Origin: Craurococcus roseus
GTDB taxonomy: Bacteria; Pseudomonadota; Alphaproteobacteria; Acetobacterales; Acetobacteraceae
Direction: 5' to 3'
Length of the DNA stretch: 32,581 nucleotides
Assembly (NCBI RefSeq): GCF_039523795.1
Contig: NZ_BAAAFZ010000079.1
Span: 1-32,581, forward strand
Shown here: positions 6,497-14,185 of the stretch, piece by piece
Numbering within the stretch: position 1 is the stretch's first letter
How the letters are laid out: every line of letters starts with the position of its first letter
Position numbers and translations under genes: made by a program
Notes under the pieces: generated by a model
Told to the model about the DNA's origin: nothing
The model's input: the letters and a program-made list of their open reading frames with translations, nothing else
Databases searched by the model: none

Positions 6497-8208
6497 CGCT
6501 GCGCGGAAGAGGACGGGGGCGTGGGCAGGCCGTCGCGCAGCTTGGCCTCGATCTTCGGGCCGTCCTCGGGCTCGGGATCGAGGTTGAGGGCGCGGCGCCA
6601 CTGGAAGTGGGCCTCGCGCTGCCGTCCGGCGGCCCAGTAGGCATCGCCCAGGTGGTCGTTGATGACGGAGGAGCGCGGCTCCAGCTCCACGGCCTTCTCC
6701 AGCCAGGTGACGGCGCCGCGCACATCGCCGAGGCGGAACAGCGCCCAGCCGAGGCTGTCGGCGATGTTGCCGTCCTGCGGGCGCAGCTCGGTGGCGCGCA
6801 ACAGCATGGCCTTGGCGCGGTCGAGGTTGCGGCCCTGGTCGGCCCAGGTGTAGCCGAGGTAGTTCAGGACGTAGGGCTGGTCGGGCGACAGCTCCAGGGC
6901 ACGCAGGAGGTCGGCCTCGGCGCGCGGCCAGTCGCCGGCGCGCTCGCGGGCGATGGCGCGGGAGTAGAAGAGCGGCCAGTCGCGCACGCCGGGCCGCGCC
7001 ACGCGGGCCAGGGCCTGGTCGTAGGCCTCCGCCGCCTCGGCGAAGCGGTTGCGCCGGCGCAGCAGGTCGCCGAGGTGCGCCGCGGGTTGCGGCAGGTCCG
7101 GGTTGGCTTCGGACAAACGCCGCAGCACGGCGGCGGCCTCGTCGGGCCGGTCCAGCTTGTCCAGCACGGCGGCGCGGCGGAGGGCGGCGAGCGGCGCGAA
7201 GGGGTCGTCCGGGGAGACCCGCGACAGGGCGGCGAGCGCCTGCTCCTCCTGCTTCTCCTCGGCCAGCACGTCGGCCACCAGCATCAGGGCCGGCGCGAAG
7301 CCGGGGCGGAGCCGCAACGCGAGCTGGGACAGCACCAGCACGAAGTCGCCCGAGCCCTGGCCGCGCATGGTGCCGGCCAGCGCGACGTAGGCCTCCGCCA
7401 TGCCGTCGGTGGGCGAGGAAACGGCGCGGGTCGCGCTTTGCGCGCGCCGGGCGGCGGGGCCGGTGACGGCCAGCGCCGTGTCGTCGCCGCTGCCGGCCAA
7501 GGCGTCGAGGAGCCGCTGCGCCTCGGCCGGCTGGCCGGCGCGTTGCAGCACGCCCGCGGCGAGCATGGCGGCGCGCGGCGGGAGCTGCGGCTGGTCGGCG
7601 ACCGCGATGCGGGCGAAGCGTTCGGCTTCCCGCGGCCGGCCGGCGACGTCGGCCACCAGGGCGGCGTGGAGCGCGTTGAGGGCGCGCAGGCGGTTGCTCT
7701 CCACCGCGGGGCGGAGCGTCGCCAGGGCCTGCTCGGGCTGGCCGCGGCCGACCTGCGCCCAGGCGAGCAGCAAGGGTTGCACGAGCTGCACCGGGCCGCT
7801 GCGGGACACGTTGCGCAGGCGCTGCTCCGCCCGCTCCCAACGGCCGGCCTGCGCGTCGGCGCCGGCCAGCAGGAGGTTGCCTATCGTGCTGTCCGGGAGG
7901 CGGCGGGCGAGGCGCAGGGCGTCGCTCCGCCCGTCGAGCAGCGCGGCGAGGAAGGCGCGGTTGAGCAGTTCCGGCTGGTCCGGGTCGGCGCGCAGCGCGG
8001 CGAGGAGGCGGTCCGCGGCGATGGCGGTGTCGGTTTCGGAGGCGGCGAAGCGCCCGGACAAATAGGCGCCGAAGGCGCCGGTGACGGGCGGCGCCCCGGT
8101 CAGCCGCGGCGCGCGGTCGTTGGGCGACGGGCCTTCGGCGGCGGCGCCGGCCGCGAGGAGCGCGGCCGCGAGGAGGGCGAGCCGCCGCGGGGAGCAACTA
8201 TGCTGCAT
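6493..8208 (-). CDS. Exported tetratricopeptide-repeat protein
   Basis: This 571-residue protein starts at ATG 8208 with a signal peptide (basic SPRRLALL, an Ala/Leu core, then AAAEGPSP). The rest is helical repeat protein. Typical TPR signatures are clear in the second half, for example PDLPQPAAHLGDLLRRR, ALELSPDQPYVLNYLGYTW and AVELEPRSSVINDHLGDAYW. The NYLGYTWADQG segment is characteristic of tetratricopeptide proteins encoded next to ispE in Rhodospirillales. The likely role is a periplasmic or envelope scaffold; no enzyme domain is seen. Its TGA overlaps the ispE TTG. A 45-bp repeat array lies just upstream of its start. No good Shine-Dalgarno precedes 8208, so a slightly different start is possible. 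Confidence 0.85.
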   Translation of the reverse strand: MQHSCSPRRLALLAAALLAAGAAAEGPSPNDRAPRLTGAPPVTGAFGAYLSGRFAASETDTAIAADRLLAALRADPDQPELLNRAFLAALLDGRSDALRLARRLPDSTIGNLLLAGADAQAGRWERAEQRLRNVSRSGPVQLVQPLLLAWAQVGRGQPEQALATLRPAVESNRLRALNALHAALVADVAGRPREAERFARIAVADQPQLPPRAAMLAAGVLQRAGQPAEAQRLLDALAGSGDDTALAVTGPAARRAQSATRAVSSPTDGMAEAYVALAGTMRGQGSGDFVLVLSQLALRLRPGFAPALMLVADVLAEEKQEEQALAALSRVSPDDPFAPLAALRRAAVLDKLDRPDEAAAVLRRLSEANPDLPQPAAHLGDLLRRRNRFAEAAEAYDQALARVARPGVRDWPLFYSRAIARERAGDWPRAEADLLRALELSPDQPYVLNYLGYTWADQGRNLDRAKAMLLRATELRPQDGNIADSLGWALFRLGDVRGAVTWLEKAVELEPRSSVINDHLGDAYWAAGRQREAHFQWRRALNLDPEPEDGPKIEAKLRDGLPTPPSSSAQR

Positions 8209-8997
8209 GGGCGAAAGCGTAGCAGTGGCATCCGGGGGGCGCCACCGCAAGCTGTGGCGCGGTGGGTTGGTTCGCCTGTGGGACGAGCGGCGGCGCGGCG
8301 GGGCGCCGGCACGGGTGCGTTCTTCGGACAAATGGGCGGCGGCGCTCATGCGGGGCGGGCCGGCGCGCGGCGGTGCCGGTGCCGGTTCCCGGCGCGGTGC
8401 GCGTTTCGGACGAATGGGTCGGCGGGCCGTTTTCGGCCGGGCGTGCGCGGTTCGGACAAATGGGGCGCCTGGGTGAGTCCGCGCGCGATGCGCGCTTCGG
8501 ACAAACGGGCGGCGGGCCGTTTCCGGCCGAACGTGCGAGGTGCGGACGAATGGAGAGGCGGCATTGGGACCCGGGGCGGGTGGATGGATGGATGGCCGAG
8601 AGCGAGTCCGCTGGACGGGGCGCGGGCGGTGTCGCGGCGGGTAGGGGAAGCGGAGACGTTGGCTTTGGCCGCGGGGCGGGTCGGTGCATCTGGCTCGTCG
8701 CTCCCGCGGCTTTCTTGCCGTCCGACGCTGCTCGAAGCGACCGCCCACCAATCTAGGAATATATGCCGAGAGTGCCCCGACGGTCCAGCGGTTACTCCGG
8801 GTGATAGCGTTTCCGTTGAAATCCGAGCCTGATCAGCAGCCGTCGGTACGCCGCTCGCCGGCATGCCGAGGATCTGGAGGCGGAGGACGATCTCGCCGCC
8901 ATGGCGGCGGCGGGCGTCGCCGATATCGATCGCCGCTCGGAGCGGATGCCCCTGACCGATTCGACGGTGGATGCCGACCACCTCGGCCGAGAACGCG
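8209..8997. other. Long non-coding stretch between TPR gene and IclR gene
   Basis: About 790 bases without a supported gene. The left part (8278-8554) is a repeat array (listed separately). A GGAT microsatellite of about three and a half units lies at 8581-8595. A lower-GC patch follows at about 8745-8830. On the plus strand, a frame without a start codon from 8820 into the IclR end encodes a segment (AEDLEAEDDLAAMAAAG) that vaguely recalls the acidic tail of small antitoxins. This is too weak to call a gene. Confidence 0.5.
8278..8554. repeat. Array of about 45-bp repeats built on TTCGGACAAATGGG
   Basis: The 14-bp core TTCGGAC(A/G)AA(T/C)GGG starts at 8323, 8405, 8451 and 8496, with degenerate copies at 8278 and 8541. 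Spacings are 45, 82, 46, 45 and 45 bases. The 31-base segment after the cores at 8405 and 8496 is itself repeated and contains the stem GGCCG-TTTT-CGGCC (with a TTTC loop variant in the second copy). The larger unit is therefore about 90 bp, made of two related halves. The repeats lie immediately upstream of the TPR gene on its promoter side. They may be a dispersed palindromic family or a regulatory array. Confidence 0.8.
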
Positions 8998-9825
8998 TCA
9001 GGCGCCGGGCGGGCGCCCGGCGATCGCCCGCGTCACCTGCGACGCCGCCTCGCGCACCAGCGGCCCGAAGCGCGCGATCGCCTCCGGCGTCACGCGCACG
9101 GTCGGGCCGGAAACCGAAAGCCCGGCCACCGCCTCCCCGAATTCGTTGAAGATCGGCGCGCCGACGCAGCGCATCCCGAGGTTGCGCTCCTCATCGTCGA
9201 TGGCGAAGCCGCGCGCGCGGACGGCGGCGAGATCGGCCAGCAGGTCCGGCAGGGCGGTCAGGGTGCGGTCGGTGAAGCGCGGCAGGCCGGTGCGCCGCAG
9301 CGTCGCCGCCACCGCCCCCGGTGCGCGGTGCGCCAGGATCGCCTTCCCGGCGCCCGAGGCGTGGAACAGCGCGCGCGTGCCCGGGCGGAAGAAGGCCCGG
9401 ATCGCTTCATGCGTCTCGACCTGGCTGACGAAGACCACCCCGTCCTCCTCCGCCACCGCGAGGTTCACCGTCTCTCCGCAGGCGGCGACGAGCCCCTGCA
9501 TCAGGTCGCGCCCGCAATCCGCCAGCTTGCGCCGGCGGAGGAAGGCGCTGCCGATGCGGAAGGTCTCGACGCCCACGAGCCAGAGCTGCGTCGAGGCGTC
9601 GAATTCCGCGAGGCCGCGCCGCTGCAGGGTGAGCAGCATCCGGTAGGCCGTGGACATCGGCATCTCCGCGCGGCCGGCGAGGTCGGTCAGCGTCAGCCCA
9701 TCCGCCTCGGCGAGTTCGGCGAGCAGCGCCATGGCGCGGTCAAGCGACTGCACCGGCGCGTCTTCGGCCTCGGCGGGGGCGAGGCGCGGGCGGCCGCGCC
9801 GGCGGCGCTCGGCGGTCTGCGGCAT
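8998..9825 (-). CDS. IclR-family transcriptional regulator, divergent from gcl
   Basis: This 275-residue protein starts at ATG 9825. A basic N-terminal tail precedes a winged helix-turn-helix (about residues 25-85: SLDRAMALLAELAEADGLTLTDLA, then STAYRMLLTLQRRGLAE). The C-terminal IclR effector domain (about 100-270) contains ETVNLAVAEEDGVVFVSQVE, RALFHASGAGKAILA and GFAIDDEERNLGMRCVGAPIFN, all standard for the family. It is transcribed away from gcl across 184 bases, so regulation of gcl in response to glyoxylate or a related acid is likely. The N-terminal region resembles BhcR-type regulators of glyoxylate metabolism, a judgement from memory only. An inverted repeat ten bases upstream of its start suggests autoregulation. 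Confidence 0.9.
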   Translation of the reverse strand: MPQTAERRRRGRPRLAPAEAEDAPVQSLDRAMALLAELAEADGLTLTDLAGRAEMPMSTAYRMLLTLQRRGLAEFDASTQLWLVGVETFRIGSAFLRRRKLADCGRDLMQGLVAACGETVNLAVAEEDGVVFVSQVETHEAIRAFFRPGTRALFHASGAGKAILAHRAPGAVAATLRRTGLPRFTDRTLTALPDLLADLAAVRARGFAIDDEERNLGMRCVGAPIFNEFGEAVAGLSVSGPTVRVTPEAIARFGPLVREAASQVTRAIAGRPPGA

Positions 9826-9834
9826 GGCACTTCT

Positions 9835-9857
9835 CCAGAAATCTTTTTCCATTCTGG
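9835..9857. promoter_or_regulatory. Inverted repeat, candidate IclR operator
   Basis: CCAGAAAT at 9835-9842 faces ATTCTGG at 9851-9857, an imperfect inverted repeat with an AT-rich centre. It lies just upstream of the IclR-family start, in the shared iclR/gcl regulatory region. IclR proteins bind such AT-centred palindromes. Binding here is inference. Confidence 0.45.
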
Positions 9858-10009
9858 CCCAAGCGGGCGCGACGGAAAACGAAAAATCCAAACGATCTAA
9901 GCTAGTTATAGTATTTATGCTGCTTTGCGGAAAAAGCTTTCGAAAAAATTGTATGTGCTCGCCGCTTCGGGCACTCCTGCCATTGTCCAAGAAGAAGGGG
10001 TTGACGTCG
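9858..10009. promoter_or_regulatory. AT-rich divergent promoter region of iclR and gcl
   Basis: The DNA between the two genes is strikingly AT-rich for this genome (9885-9955). A plausible sigma-70-like pair for gcl is TTGCGG at 9925-9930 and TTGTAT at 9949-9954, 18 bases apart. A purine-rich Shine-Dalgarno (GAAGAAGGGG, 9991-10000) precedes the gcl ATG. For the regulator, a TATAAC-like -10 on the minus strand is possible around 9905-9915, but its -35 is unclear. Confidence 0.45.
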
Positions 10010-11848
10010 ATGGCACGGATGCGGGCTGTGGATGCGGCGGTGCTGGTGCTGGCGAGGGAGGGCGTGCGCTGCGCCTTCGGGGTGCCGGGCGCGGCGATCA
10101 ATCCCTTCTACTCGGCGCTCCGCGCGCATGGCGGCATCCGCCACATCCTGGCGCGCCACGTCGAAGGCGCGTCGCACATGGCCGATGGCTACACCCGCGC
10201 GAAGGCGGGCAACATCGGGGTGTGCATCGGCACCTCCGGCCCGGCGGGGACGGACATGATCACCGGCCTCTACACCGCCCAGGCGGACAGCCTGCCGATC
10301 CTCTGCATCACCGGCCAGGCGCCGCGCGCCAAGCTCCACAAGGAGGATTTCCAGGCGGTGGACATCGAGGCCATCGCCAAGCCGGTGGCCAAATGGGCGG
10401 TGACGGTGCGCGAGCCCGCCCTCGTCCCGCAGGTCTTCCAGCAGGCCTTCCACCTGATGCGCAGCGGCCGCCCCGGCCCGGTGCTGGTGGACCTGCCGGT
10501 CGACGTGCAGGTCGCGGAGATCGAGTTCGACATCGACGCCTACGAGCCGCTGCCCGCCTACAAGCCCGCCGCCAGCCGCCGCCAGATCGAGCGCGCCATC
10601 GCCATGATGCAGGCGGCGGAGCGGCCGTTGATCGTCGCCGGAGGCGGCGTCATCAACGCCGACGCCTGCGAGGAGCTCGTGCGCTTCGCCGAGACCACCG
10701 GCGTCCCGGTGATACCGACGCTGATGGGCTGGGGCTGCATCCCCGACGACCACCCGCTGATGGCCGGCATGGTCGGGCTGCAAACCAGCCACCGCTACGG
10801 CAACGCGACCTTCCTGCAATCCGACTTCGTGCTCGGCATCGGCAACCGCTGGGCCAACCGCCACACCGGCTCGATCGAGACGTACACGGCCGGGCGCAAG
10901 TTCGTGCACGTGGACATAGAGCCGACGCAGATCGGGCGGGTCTTCGGCCCCGACCTCGGCATCGTCTCCGACGCCAAGGCGGCGCTGGCGCTGCTCTGCC
11001 AAGTCGCGGAGGAGATGCGGGCCGAGGGCCGGCTGGAGGACCGCACCGCCTGGTCCGACGCCTGCCTGCACCGCAAGCGCACCATGCTGCGCCGGACGCA
11101 TTTCGACCAGGTGCCGCTGAAGCCCCAGCGCGTCTTCGAAGAGGTGCTCGGCCATACCGGGCGGGACACCTGCTACGTCACCACCATCGGCAACTCGCAG
11201 ATCATGGCCGCGCAGCTCCTCAAGGTGTACGAGCCGCGCAACTGGATCAACTGCGGCCAAGCCGGCCCGCTCGGCTGGACGCTGCCCGCGGCCCTCGGCG
11301 TCCGCGCCGCCGATCCGGAGCGGAGGATCGTCGCCCTTTCCGGCGACTACGACTTCCAGTTCCTGATCGAGGAGCTCGCGGTCGGCGCCCAGCACAAGCT
11401 GCCCTACCTGCACGTGGTGGTGAACAACTCCTACCTCGGCCTGATCCGCCAGGCGCAGCGCGGCTTCGCGATGGATTTCGAGGTCAGCCTCGCCTTCGAG
11501 AACGTCAACGCCGCCGAGGACCCGGACGCCGTGCCGGGCTACGGGGTGGACCATGTGGCGGTGGCGGAGGGCCTCGGCTGCAAGGCGATCCGCGTGAAGT
11601 CGCCCAACGAGTTCGGGGAGGCCTTCGCCCGCGCCGAGGCGCTGATGGAGGAGCACGGCGTGCCGGTGGTGGTCGAATGCATCCTGGAGCGGACGACCAA
11701 CATCGCCATGGGCACCGAGATCGACGCGGTGAACGAATTCGAGGAGGTGCTCTGCCTCGACCCCCGGCTGAGCCGGGAGAACGGCTGGACCCCGCCCGAG
11801 GCGGAGCCGGCCGACGAGAAGGTGCCGGAAGAAGCAGCGACGGCCTGA
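10010..11848 (+). CDS. gcl: Glyoxylate carboligase (tartronate-semialdehyde synthase)
   Basis: This ThDP- and FAD-dependent enzyme condenses two glyoxylate molecules to tartronate semialdehyde and CO2 on the way to glycerate. The 612-residue protein starts at ATG 10010 behind a strong Shine-Dalgarno. The near-universal ThDP-activating Glu of the family is replaced by Val at residue 51 (ARHVEGASHMADGYTRA), the hallmark of glyoxylate carboligase. The segments TSGPAGTDMITGLYTAQADS, LHKEDFQAVDIEAIAKPVAKW and the ThDP-binding SGDYDFQFLIEELAVGAQ agree. The usual partners hyi, glxR and glycerate kinase are absent from this window, so gcl stands alone beside its divergent regulator. It meets the downstream minus-strand iron-sulfur gene head-on. 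Confidence 0.97.
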   Translation: MARMRAVDAAVLVLAREGVRCAFGVPGAAINPFYSALRAHGGIRHILARHVEGASHMADGYTRAKAGNIGVCIGTSGPAGTDMITGLYTAQADSLPILCITGQAPRAKLHKEDFQAVDIEAIAKPVAKWAVTVREPALVPQVFQQAFHLMRSGRPGPVLVDLPVDVQVAEIEFDIDAYEPLPAYKPAASRRQIERAIAMMQAAERPLIVAGGGVINADACEELVRFAETTGVPVIPTLMGWGCIPDDHPLMAGMVGLQTSHRYGNATFLQSDFVLGIGNRWANRHTGSIETYTAGRKFVHVDIEPTQIGRVFGPDLGIVSDAKAALALLCQVAEEMRAEGRLEDRTAWSDACLHRKRTMLRRTHFDQVPLKPQRVFEEVLGHTGRDTCYVTTIGNSQIMAAQLLKVYEPRNWINCGQAGPLGWTLPAALGVRAADPERRIVALSGDYDFQFLIEELAVGAQHKLPYLHVVVNNSYLGLIRQAQRGFAMDFEVSLAFENVNAAEDPDAVPGYGVDHVAVAEGLGCKAIRVKSPNEFGEAFARAEALMEEHGVPVVVECILERTTNIAMGTEIDAVNEFEEVLCLDPRLSRENGWTPPEAEPADEKVPEEAATA

Positions 11849-11880
11849 AACCGAGGCGGCCGGGTTCACCGCCGTCCGGA

Positions 11881-11932
11881 TGGGCGGGACGCGTCGCCCA
11901 GCCCGCAACCGCGGGCGGCGTCCGGCCGGACG
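11881..11932. terminator. Cluster of GC-rich hairpins between convergent genes
   Basis: Three adjacent inverted repeats lie between the stops of gcl and the minus-strand iron-sulfur gene: TGGGCG/CGCCCA (11881-11900), GCCCGC-AACC-GCGGGC (11901-11916) and the perfect palindrome CGTCCGGCCGGACG (11919-11932). None has a T-tract. The position fits a bidirectional transcription stop, but this is inference from structure and location. Confidence 0.4.
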
Positions 11933-12001
11933 GAGAAGCCGCGCCGGGGGCGCCGGGGCACGGGAGGGCGGCGCGGCGCTACCGCCGCCGCCGGGCCGCG
12001 C

Positions 12002-14077
12002 TCATCGGGCGTTCTTCGGTGCCCCGGCCGCCTCGGCCTTCGCCCGCTCCGCTTCCCGCAGCCAGTCTTCCGTGGTCTTGGTGACCGGGCGCGGCGGGCC
12101 GGCGTAGGGGTCGAGGCCGCCTTCGGTGGCCTCCACCACACGGCAGTCCTCGCACAGCTCCAGCGCCGCCAGCCGGGCGGGGTCCTGGAACATCCAATGC
12201 CCGCTGCCGGCGAGCTTCGCCTTCACCCGCTCGATGGAGGAGCGCGTGCCGAACGCCTTGCCGCAGCGCGCGCAGGGGAAGGGCGCTTCGGCCTTCACCA
12301 CCTGCGGCGACGACGCTTCCGGGGCGAAGTTCAGCCGCGGCTCCAGCGCGATCACCCGCTCCGGGCAGGTGGAGGCGCAGAGGCCGCACTGCACGCAAGC
12401 GTCTTCCAGGAAGCGCAGTTCGGGCGTGTCCGGGTTGGCGCTCAGCGCGCCGGTGGGACAGACGTTGGTGCAGGCGAGGCAGAGGGTGCAGCCCGCCGTT
12501 TCCACCCGCGCCAGGCCGAAGGGCGCCAGCTTCGGCATCGGCACGGCCGGCGGCGCGGTGGGGCCGGCCGCGGCGTGCAGCGCCCGGAAGGCCGCGCGCG
12601 CGATCTCGCGCGGCTCGCCCATCGCCAGGAAGGCGGCCGGCGCCCGGTCGGCGCGGAGGGCGAGCGCCGGCGCCAGGGCTTCGGCCAGGGAGAACGGGTC
12701 GTCGGTCTCGATGGCCGCCGCACGCGGCAGAGGGGCGGTTGCGAGGCCGAGGCCGGACAGGGCGGTTTCCAGGTAGTCCAGGTTGCGGAACACGCCTTCG
12801 GCGCCGTGCGGGCGGCGGGCCGGCATGAGCAGCCGCACCCCGGCCGCGCCCCAGGCGAGGGCGCCGGCCAGGGCGCCGAGGTCGAGCTGCGACACCTCGT
12901 TCACTCGGAGCGGCAGCACCCGCGCCGGCAGGCCGTCGCCGTGGCGGGCCAGCGCATGCAGCAGCGCCTCGCCGTGCGCGTCGTCGTGCAGCAGCACCAG
13001 CGGGTCGCGCCCGCCCGCCTCGGCGAAGCCCAGCAGCAGCGCCCGCAGCTTCGCGGCCGTGGAGGCGGGCGGGGGCAGGGCGTAGGTGACGGCGCCGGTC
13101 GGGCAGACCGCGGAGCAAGCGCCGCAGCCGGCGCAGATCTCAGCGGAGATCAGCACGCTGTCCTTGCCGGGCGTGATGGCGCCGGTGGGGCAGAGGTCCA
13201 GGCAGCGGGTGCAGCCGGTGCGGCGGTTGCGGCTGTGGGCGCAGAGGCCGGCGTCGAAGTTCACGAAGCGCGGCTTGTCGAACTCGCCCACCAAGCCGGC
13301 GGCGTCGAACACCGCCCGCTCCACGGCGGCGGGGTCGGCCGGGTCGGCGCGGAGGTAGCCTTGGCGCAGTTCGGCCAGGGGGAAGAGCGGCGGGCCGCCG
13401 GAAAGGTCGAGGATCACGTCGCAGCGGCTCCGCGCCCCGTCCCGCGCCGAACCCCAACGGAAGGCGCCGCGCGAGGAGGGGGAGGGGGCGGCGTAGCCGT
13501 CCACCACCACCTCGAAGGCGCCGAGCCAGCCGGTGGCGGCGCGGGCGCGCCCGCGGAGGACCGGGTATTCGGCGCTGCGCGGCGGCTCCACCGTCCGCTC
13601 GCCGGTGAGCAGCACCGTCAGGTCCAGCCGGTCGCGCAGGCGTTCGGCGGCGGCGAGCGCGACCTCGTCGCGGCCGAGCACCAGGGTCGTGCCCTCGCTC
13701 TTGAAGGGCACCAGCGGCGTCGGCGGCACCGGCACCGCCGCGGCGGCCAGCAACGCCGCCATCTTCGGCCCGGCGCCGGCGGCCTCGGACGACCAGCCGG
13801 CGTGTTCCCGGACGTTGACGAAGGTGAGGGGCGCCGACGCGCCGGCGGCCTCCGCTTCCTGGGCGAAGAGCGGCGCTTCCTGGGTGCAGGCCATCGTGAC
13901 CGGTCGGCCTTCGCCCGCCGCGGCCAGGAAGCGGTCGAGCTGGGCACGGCAGAGCTGCTCGCCCAGGCGCAGCTCGGCCCCGCGCGCGTCGCACCCGCGG
14001 CGGAGCGCCTCCGCGTCGAGCGGCATCGTGTCCTCGCAACTGCACACGATGCAGATGCGTCCGTCCCGTTGGTCCAT
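12002..14077 (-). CDS. Multi-cluster 4Fe-4S protein of the formate dehydrogenase island
   Basis: A 691-residue cytoplasmic protein (no signal peptide) starting at ATG 14077. Visible Cys motifs are C9, C12 and C14 near the N-terminus; a ferredoxin pair at C289/C292/C296 and C315/C318/C321/C325; a second pair at C530/C533/C536/C540 and C561/C564/C567/C571; and a C-terminal CxxC pair (602/605 and 642/645) like a zinc ribbon. That is at least four 4Fe-4S clusters. Proteins of this shape are known to me only as uncharacterised members of alphaproteobacterial FDH clusters. A role in electron delivery or sulfur/Mo-cofactor handling for FDH is inferred from context. It is divergent from the accessory operon starting at 14186, with a palindrome between. 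Length and motifs look intact. Confidence 0.85.
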   Translation of the reverse strand: MDQRDGRICIVCSCEDTMPLDAEALRRGCDARGAELRLGEQLCRAQLDRFLAAAGEGRPVTMACTQEAPLFAQEAEAAGASAPLTFVNVREHAGWSSEAAGAGPKMAALLAAAAVPVPPTPLVPFKSEGTTLVLGRDEVALAAAERLRDRLDLTVLLTGERTVEPPRSAEYPVLRGRARAATGWLGAFEVVVDGYAAPSPSSRGAFRWGSARDGARSRCDVILDLSGGPPLFPLAELRQGYLRADPADPAAVERAVFDAAGLVGEFDKPRFVNFDAGLCAHSRNRRTGCTRCLDLCPTGAITPGKDSVLISAEICAGCGACSAVCPTGAVTYALPPPASTAAKLRALLLGFAEAGGRDPLVLLHDDAHGEALLHALARHGDGLPARVLPLRVNEVSQLDLGALAGALAWGAAGVRLLMPARRPHGAEGVFRNLDYLETALSGLGLATAPLPRAAAIETDDPFSLAEALAPALALRADRAPAAFLAMGEPREIARAAFRALHAAAGPTAPPAVPMPKLAPFGLARVETAGCTLCLACTNVCPTGALSANPDTPELRFLEDACVQCGLCASTCPERVIALEPRLNFAPEASSPQVVKAEAPFPCARCGKAFGTRSSIERVKAKLAGSGHWMFQDPARLAALELCEDCRVVEATEGGLDPYAGPPRPVTKTTEDWLREAERAKAEAAGAPKNAR

Positions 14078-14136
14078 GCCGATGGAACTGCTTTCCGATC
14101 ACAGCCTTGCCGCCCGCCTGGGCAGCGGCTGGGTGT

Positions 14137-14150
14137 GGGCATATATGCCC
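14137..14150. promoter_or_regulatory. Perfect palindrome GGGCATATATGCCC in a divergent promoter
   Basis: This perfect 14-bp palindrome lies in the 108-base gap between two divergent FDH-island genes, centred about 42 bases from the GTG at 14186 and 66 bases from the ATG at 14077. Position and symmetry fit an operator for a dimeric regulator controlling both directions. Its TATAT centre may also overlap a -10 element. No regulator gene for it is obvious in the island. Confidence 0.55.
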
Positions 14151-14185
14151 GTCGCCCCATCGTTACGAGAGACCTCATCCCGATC

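Noticed and set aside
8278..8554. CRISPR array
   Set aside because: The 14-bp cores are regularly spaced, but the intervening segments are themselves repeated rather than unique, the period is too short for typical repeat plus spacer, and no cas genes are present.
8209..8751. N-terminal extension of the TPR protein through the repeat array (15-residue repeats)
   Set aside because: The 45-bp period keeps frames open, producing repeats in all frames. A proper signal peptide starts at 8208, so the array is treated as non-coding.
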